A DNA stretch of 64,000 nt from Sphingobium sp. DEHP117 (lineage in GTDB: Bacteria > Pseudomonadota > Alphaproteobacteria > Sphingomonadales > Sphingomonadaceae): the NCBI RefSeq assembly GCF_030867385.1, contig NZ_JAPFBJ010000003.1:496001-560000 (forward strand), in the 5' to 3' direction. Shown here piece after piece: positions 59,483-64,000 of this stretch; the stretch's first letter is position 1, and each line of letters opens with the position of its first letter. Below the pieces are notes generated by a model that was given only the letters and a program-made list of their open reading frames with translations, searched no databases and was not told the DNA's origin. Both the position numbers and the translations under genes were made by a program.

Positions 59483-61822
59483 GTGGCGCGTTATGATCAC
59501 CTGCAGCTATTGCGGCTGCCCGAGCGCTTGCCCCGTCGCAAGAATGGTGGTGGTGGGCCTCCTCCCCATCGCAATCCGCGCGGGCACAGCGATCGTCTGG
59601 GCCGGGAACTCGGACAGGCCGTAGCCGCCCAGCGGCAGCGTCGCCGACCCGATGTGGTCGATCCGTCGTTGATCCTCCGTGTCAAGATGAGCGGACCTTT
59701 GCTCGAGGAGGAATGGAATCGTGTCGGCCTGACCGTTCTTTCGAGCGACGAGGATCGCACGCTTGTCCTCTTCTCCTCGAACGATGAACTGACCGAGTTT
59801 CAACGTAAGCTCGATGCCTATGGCCGGGGTGTTCAGCCTGGCCGACAGAACCCGGCCTTTTCCTCGTTCATCGCCAATGTGGAGACGATTGCCGAAGTTG
59901 CACCGCGCGATCGGATTGGCATGCGTGCCCGTCAAGCGGGCTTGGTCGATGTCGATGATTTCCAAGTCGGCGAGGCTTACACGGTTGATATCGAGCTTTG
60001 GGATCTTGGCACCCGGGCCTTGCGCGAGCGCAAGATTGACGACATTGTTCGCTACGCGGAGGCGCGGGGCGCCGAGGAACTCGATCGGCATATCGGTCCT
60101 AACCTCACACTCGTCCGACTTCAGTGCGATGGCGCGATTGCCCGCACCCTTCTGTCGATTGAGGAAATCGCCGAGGTCGATCTGCCTCCCGAGCCGGATC
60201 TGCTCGCGGCGCAACACATCGACGATTCGCTGAGGGATGTCCCGGATGTGGAGGAGCTCGACGAGAATGCGCCGCTCATCGGGATCATTGACAGCGGGAT
60301 CAATGACCATCCGTTGATCGAGGATATCATCGTTGGCTCGATTGCCGTGCCGGATACGATGGGTACAGCCGACGACCATGGGCATGGAACCTTCGTTGGG
60401 GGTATCGCGACCTTCGGCGATCTGCGAGCGCAATTGGGAGCAGGCGAACTGGTCCGGCACGCGCGCCTATGTTCAGCCAAGGTGATCGACCACACCGGCA
60501 ATTTCCCAAACCGCCGCCTGACGCCAAAACTGATGCGCGAGGCGATCACGGGTCTTCACGAGCGTTTCGGTTGCCGGATTTTCGTCATTTCATTGGGCGA
60601 TCGCACTAAAGTTGTCGAAGGCGGCAAAGTTGGCCCATGGGCGCAAACGCTCGATGAACTGGTCCGCGAACTGGATATCGTCATTATCGTCGCGGCTGGC
60701 AACCGTCAGCCACGGCGCGGAATGCGCATTGAAGAGTCTGTCACCCAGTATCCAGACTACCTCATGGAGCCGGAGAACAGGCTGTGCGAACCGGCTGGCG
60801 GCATGAACATCATCACTGTCGGTTCTGTCGCGCACGGAAATGGTCTTAGCGCCCGCGCGCAGGACAATGTCGGCGTGCGTCCTATCACCGAAGCGTATGA
60901 GCCTTCACCATTCTCGCGCGCTGGACCTGGCGTGCGCGGTGCGATCAAACCCGACTTTACCGACATTGGCGGTACGCTGATCTACAATGGCCCCACAGCC
61001 TCTCTCCAAGGCGGCGAAGTGCGGCCCGAAGCTGGTGTGATGTCGCTCCACTACCGTCCTGTCGACCGGCTCTTCGCAGCGCGGTCGGGCACATCCCACG
61101 CCGCGCCTCTCGTTGCGTTCAAAGCAAGCCGAATTCTGGCACGCTTTCCTGACGCTTCTGCCAACCTCATTCGCGCCCTCCTCGTTACGAGCGCGGTCGC
61201 GCCGCCCGAGAGCGTCCGTCGCTTGGCCTCGCTAGGAGATACAGCTGGTCGGGCGCTGTTCGGCCATGGACGTGTCGATCCGGAACGTGCAGCTTTTTCC
61301 GATGATTCGCGAGTGATCCTCTACGCCGAGGATGAACTCGCGTTAGATCATTTCGCGGTCTACCAGATCCCGATCCCCGAACTGTTCCAGACCGAACGGG
61401 GACGCCGGACCATCCGCGTGAGCCTAGCTTTCGATCCGCCCGTGCGACACAGTCGCCTCGATTATAATGGCGTATCGATGGGTTTCCGGCTCATCAGGGG
61501 TTGCGAACCCGACATGATCTTCGAGCACTTCCGGCGGCGTACAGCCGATGAAGCTCCGTTCCCCGAGATGGAAGCCCGTTACGACTGCAAGCTGCTACCC
61601 AGTTCGACGGTGCGGGAAAAATCGAGCCTGCAAAGTGCCAGTATCAGCTTCTCACGCAATATTAGGGGCTACGGCGACAATTACTATCTCGTGGTGCGAT
61701 GTGCCGGTGGCTGGGCCGGTGATGAGGGCCACCAGTCCTTCGCAGTGACTGTTGAAATTTCGCACGAAGCGGAACTTCCGCTCTATGAACGCTTGCGCCA
61801 GCGTATCCGTGTCAGGGCATGA
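59483..61822 (+). CDS. ietS: IetS-type subtilisin-like serine protease (S8)
   Basis: 779 residues from GTG 59483 (MARYDHLQLLRLPE, the expected N-terminus). A non-catalytic N-terminal region of about 260 residues comes before the S8 domain. The catalytic triad is visible: Asp270 (IIDSGIND), His301 (DDHGHGTFVGG) and Ser538 (RSGTSHAAP). AAGN (VAAGNRQ) supplies the oxyanion Asn. No signal peptide, so it should act in the cytoplasm. With IetA it forms an abortive or protective anti-phage pair; the trigger and target are not known to me. Confidence 0.88.
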   Translation: MARYDHLQLLRLPERLPRRKNGGGGPPPHRNPRGHSDRLGRELGQAVAAQRQRRRPDVVDPSLILRVKMSGPLLEEEWNRVGLTVLSSDEDRTLVLFSSNDELTEFQRKLDAYGRGVQPGRQNPAFSSFIANVETIAEVAPRDRIGMRARQAGLVDVDDFQVGEAYTVDIELWDLGTRALRERKIDDIVRYAEARGAEELDRHIGPNLTLVRLQCDGAIARTLLSIEEIAEVDLPPEPDLLAAQHIDDSLRDVPDVEELDENAPLIGIIDSGINDHPLIEDIIVGSIAVPDTMGTADDHGHGTFVGGIATFGDLRAQLGAGELVRHARLCSAKVIDHTGNFPNRRLTPKLMREAITGLHERFGCRIFVISLGDRTKVVEGGKVGPWAQTLDELVRELDIVIIVAAGNRQPRRGMRIEESVTQYPDYLMEPENRLCEPAGGMNIITVGSVAHGNGLSARAQDNVGVRPITEAYEPSPFSRAGPGVRGAIKPDFTDIGGTLIYNGPTASLQGGEVRPEAGVMSLHYRPVDRLFAARSGTSHAAPLVAFKASRILARFPDASANLIRALLVTSAVAPPESVRRLASLGDTAGRALFGHGRVDPERAAFSDDSRVILYAEDELALDHFAVYQIPIPELFQTERGRRTIRVSLAFDPPVRHSRLDYNGVSMGFRLIRGCEPDMIFEHFRRRTADEAPFPEMEARYDCKLLPSSTVREKSSLQSASISFSRNIRGYGDNYYLVVRCAGGWAGDEGHQSFAVTVEISHEAELPLYERLRQRIRVRA

Positions 61823-62068
61823 CGGCATTATAGCAACGCTCCATATCGACATGCAGCACGAGCGCGTCATGCTGGGCATCTACGACTTCGGCCTCGCTAA
61901 CCAACTGGCCAGACAGTTGATGACTCCTTTGCTGCACTGCAACCAATCGCTCCGAAGCGGAAAAATGTCCCATTTGTGGCGCAGAAGACCTTTTCCATAC
62001 TATCTTTGATCAGCCAACTTTAGCGTCTGCTGGATCCATAGGACCCGTGTGAATCTTGTGATTTGGGC

Positions 62069-62527
62069 TTACGCACCATTCCGTGGAATTCCGAGAGCGT
62101 CCGACAATTCTACGTTCGTCGTGTGAATCCCCGTCCATTGCCAAACGAACTGCGGGTGCACCTCACCGCCCGCCGCATGGTTTCCTACCCGCGCAACGAC
62201 AAGGAGGCACCAGCGAAACGCGTCGTGGCACAATGATCGATCTTCGAAGAGTCTCTGCTCGTTCTCAACCATGTCGTGGATCGTCACGCCAGGGATGGCG
62301 ACCGATGAAGGTTGCCATTTGGGATGCACCATCTGCGACCGAAGATCATATAGCTCTCGCATTTTCTTGGTTAGCCGCTTTTGCGCCGGTAGAGGGTTTC
62401 CATAGGCATGCCGCGGTAAGCTGCTTAACTTTGTCTCGATCGTCATGTTCGTCCGGTTCGCCATCTCTATGACGCGGGACAGCTCGCGCTCTCTCCCAAC
62501 CAGATGGAAAAAGACGTTTAGCCCGCA
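62069..62527 (-). pseudogene. C-terminal fragment of an Apea-like HEPN protein
   Basis: The frame is open from an in-frame stop at 62528 to 62069; from Met 62464 it would give 131 residues. The visible part runs LNVFFHLVGREREL ... MANRTNMTIETKLSS ... AQKRLTKKMRELYDLRSQMVHPKW. The LRSQMVH fits the R-x4-H motif of HEPN RNases and the Apea-like HEPN pattern. The N-terminal part is missing, and the fragment begins right where the IS1380-type element starts, so the gene was probably cut by that insertion. It may once have been part of the defence cargo. Confidence 0.5.
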
Positions 62528-62531
62528 CTAT

Positions 62532-64000
62532 TCATGAGGCCTCCGCTCCGGGTTCGTGCGAGCATGGTTTGTCGGTCGCCGGGTGATCAGAGCAAGCTCC
62601 TCCGGCGGTTTTTTCACCGCGTCAGGATCGATGGGCTTTTCGAGGTTGAAGGACGAGGGCTCGGGCTTTGGGCGGCACTGCCGCGCTGGTTATGTGGGTG
62701 CCGGCCGGAGGCCGGTGGCAATGGTTCTGAACAGGCTGGCATCGGGACAGGCTGACGCGAAGGCGACGCGGATGCGCGTAGCGGTTTCGATGATGCGGGC
62801 GGCGACCTTGAGCAACCGCAGGCGCAGCGTTGCGAACTCGGCGGTGGCGAGCGCGGCAGCCTTCGGGATTTCCTGCTGGATGCGCCACACGAGCCAGTAG
62901 GCGGCGGTGTGCAGGATGAGGCGCATCTGGTTAGCATTGGCTGAGCGGCACGAGGTACGATCGCTGGCAAGCTGGGTCTTGTGGCGCTTGATCAGGTTCT
63001 CGGCGTTGCCGCGCGCGCAGTAGAGGGTGTCGTAGATATGCTCAGCCGAACCTTCGGCCAGCGAGGTGACGACATAGCGGATGTCCATGCCCAGCGTGCT
63101 GGCCTCGATCCGGGCGACGACGCGGCGCTGGCACTTCCAGCTCTTCGCGCCGTAGCGGGTCTCGGCATAGTTGCGCAGGACCGGATATTGGCGCTGAGCC
63201 CGCTTAACCGCGCAGGCATCGGCGGCAGCGACGATTTCGGGATCAGCACGCAGCGCGGCGTTGGTCGGCAGGCCGAACACGTAGTCGACGCCGGCCGCCT
63301 CGCAGAAGGCCATGACCTCGGGCCGGCCATAGTGCCCGTCGCCGCGGATGGTGATGTGCGTTTCGGGCCAGTGCCGGCGCAGATGGCGCACCAGGCGCCG
63401 GATGTGGCCGGCAGCTTCGGCGCCCGACGGTGTCTTGCCGGTGCGCAGCAGCATCGCCACCGGTCGGCCGGTGGCAGTGTCGTAGACATGGATCGGCAGG
63501 AAGCAGCGCTCGCCATGATGCCCGTTCCAGAAGGAGAGCTGCTGATAGCCATGAACAACGTCACAGGTGTCATCGATATCCAGCGTCACCGCCGCCGGCG
63601 CGGCGGGGTAGCTGGTGCAGTAGATGTCGATCATCGCGGCCATCATCCTGGCCAGCTCGCGTGTGGTCGGCGCATTTTCCCACCGGCTCATCGTCGGTTG
63701 GCTGGCCAGCCCCGCGCCCGATCCCGGCAGCTTGCCCAGCGCCAGGCGGAAGCCCGGATCGTCGCGCAGAGCGTCGAGATCATCGGCGTCTTCATAGCCG
63801 CAGGCGATCGCGAACACCCGGGCACGCAGGATGTCATCAAGGCGATGGATCACCCGCACAGGGTCCCGCGGATCGGCAATGCAAGCCGCAAGCCGCCGGC
63901 AAAGCCCCATCGCGCGCTCGGCCTGTGCCAGCAGCAGAACACCGCCATCCGAGGTGAGCCGACCTCCGTCGAACGCGGCTGTGATCTTCTTGCGCCCGAT
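62532..64000 (-). mobile_element. IS1380-family insertion sequence (partial, runs off the right edge)
   Basis: The element holds the transposase gene at 62690-64000 and its 3' flank. The inner boundary near 62532 is inferred, because the HEPN-like frame ends there and the sequence changes to CCTCCGCTCCGGGTTCG. Exact terminal inverted repeats and the target duplication cannot be set without the other end. Confidence 0.6.
62690..64000 (-). CDS. IS1380 family transposase (partial)
   Basis: 437 codons visible; the start lies beyond the window, as the frame is open through 64000 (ITAAFDGGRLTSDGG at the visible N-terminus). DDE-type core: TLDIDDTCDVVHGYQQ, the first Asp region; FRGD-like ITIRGDGHYGRPEVMAFCE; and LYCARGNAENLIKRHKTQL with Glu and Lys. 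C-terminal helices end ATGLRPAPT. Fits IS1380-family transposases, which move by cut-and-paste with 4-bp target duplications. Confidence 0.9.
   Translation of the reverse strand: MGRKKITAAFDGGRLTSDGGVLLLAQAERAMGLCRRLAACIADPRDPVRVIHRLDDILRARVFAIACGYEDADDLDALRDDPGFRLALGKLPGSGAGLASQPTMSRWENAPTTRELARMMAAMIDIYCTSYPAAPAAVTLDIDDTCDVVHGYQQLSFWNGHHGERCFLPIHVYDTATGRPVAMLLRTGKTPSGAEAAGHIRRLVRHLRRHWPETHITIRGDGHYGRPEVMAFCEAAGVDYVFGLPTNAALRADPEIVAAADACAVKRAQRQYPVLRNYAETRYGAKSWKCQRRVVARIEASTLGMDIRYVVTSLAEGSAEHIYDTLYCARGNAENLIKRHKTQLASDRTSCRSANANQMRLILHTAAYWLVWRIQQEIPKAAALATAEFATLRLRLLKVAARIIETATRIRVAFASACPDASLFRTIATGLRPAPT

Noticed and set aside
1..64000. CRISPR array
   Set aside because: No regularly spaced direct repeats seen; all repeats found are single palindromic elements or inverted pairs, and no cas gene is present.

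Overview
The window reads as a high-GC alphaproteobacterial chromosome, most likely from the order Sphingomonadales. Supporting signs are the RNase D-lptC-lptA-lptB-rpoN block, mipZ and divK in place of Min-type division genes, a TonB-dependent receptor, a K+-independent H+-pyrophosphatase and several palindromic repeats that I associate from memory with sphingomonads. Assignments come from reading the sequence and from remembered families; no database search was possible.

The layout is symmetrical. A core block of about 45 kb (10.16-55.59 kb) is bounded by tRNA-Ser(GGA) on the left and tRNA-Phe(GAA) on the right. Both tRNA 3' ends point outward, and accessory DNA starts directly beyond each one.

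Left island (1-10158): a phage-like replication operon (AlpA-type regulator, unknown protein, AAA ATPase, DUF669-like protein, DEAD/DEAH helicase cut by the window edge); a two-gene cassette of a QueC-like enzyme with a C-terminal winged helix plus a partner whose C-terminus resembles QatB, which is the best candidate here for a little-described defence system; a four-gene serine-recombinase cassette; and a heavy-metal CDF exporter with a divergent MerR regulator whose 3' end has been replaced by a remnant of another DUF669-like gene.

Core block: sigma-54 and LPS transport (rpoN, lptBAC, and lptE further on), proline (proA), a double cold-shock protein, dps, divK, rpmG, a DUF3572-HAD-GDPD-FemAB-like operon, panC, mipZ, a phosphomannomutase, a candidate sRNA, trhO, a TonB-dependent receptor, leuS-lptE-holA, msrB, a class A PBP, SCO and peroxiredoxin genes, hisG-hisD-DUF1993-nusB-DUF4169, thiL, hppA, bioF-bioD-bioA and infA-maf-RNase G-like-yacG-tRNA-Phe. 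Many genes overlap by 1-4 bp, indicating tight operons. Six palindromic repeat elements lie between genes, and one of them is translated as the N-terminus of bioA.

Right island (55592-64000): a second serine-recombinase cassette (DUF3489, DUF2924, recombinase) in which the HTH-like domain that is a separate gene in the left island is fused to the recombinase; an AAA+ ATPase/subtilisin-like protease pair matching the IetAS anti-phage system; a truncated HEPN-like gene; and an IS1380-family element running off the window. Both islands therefore pair a serine recombinase with defence-type cargo.
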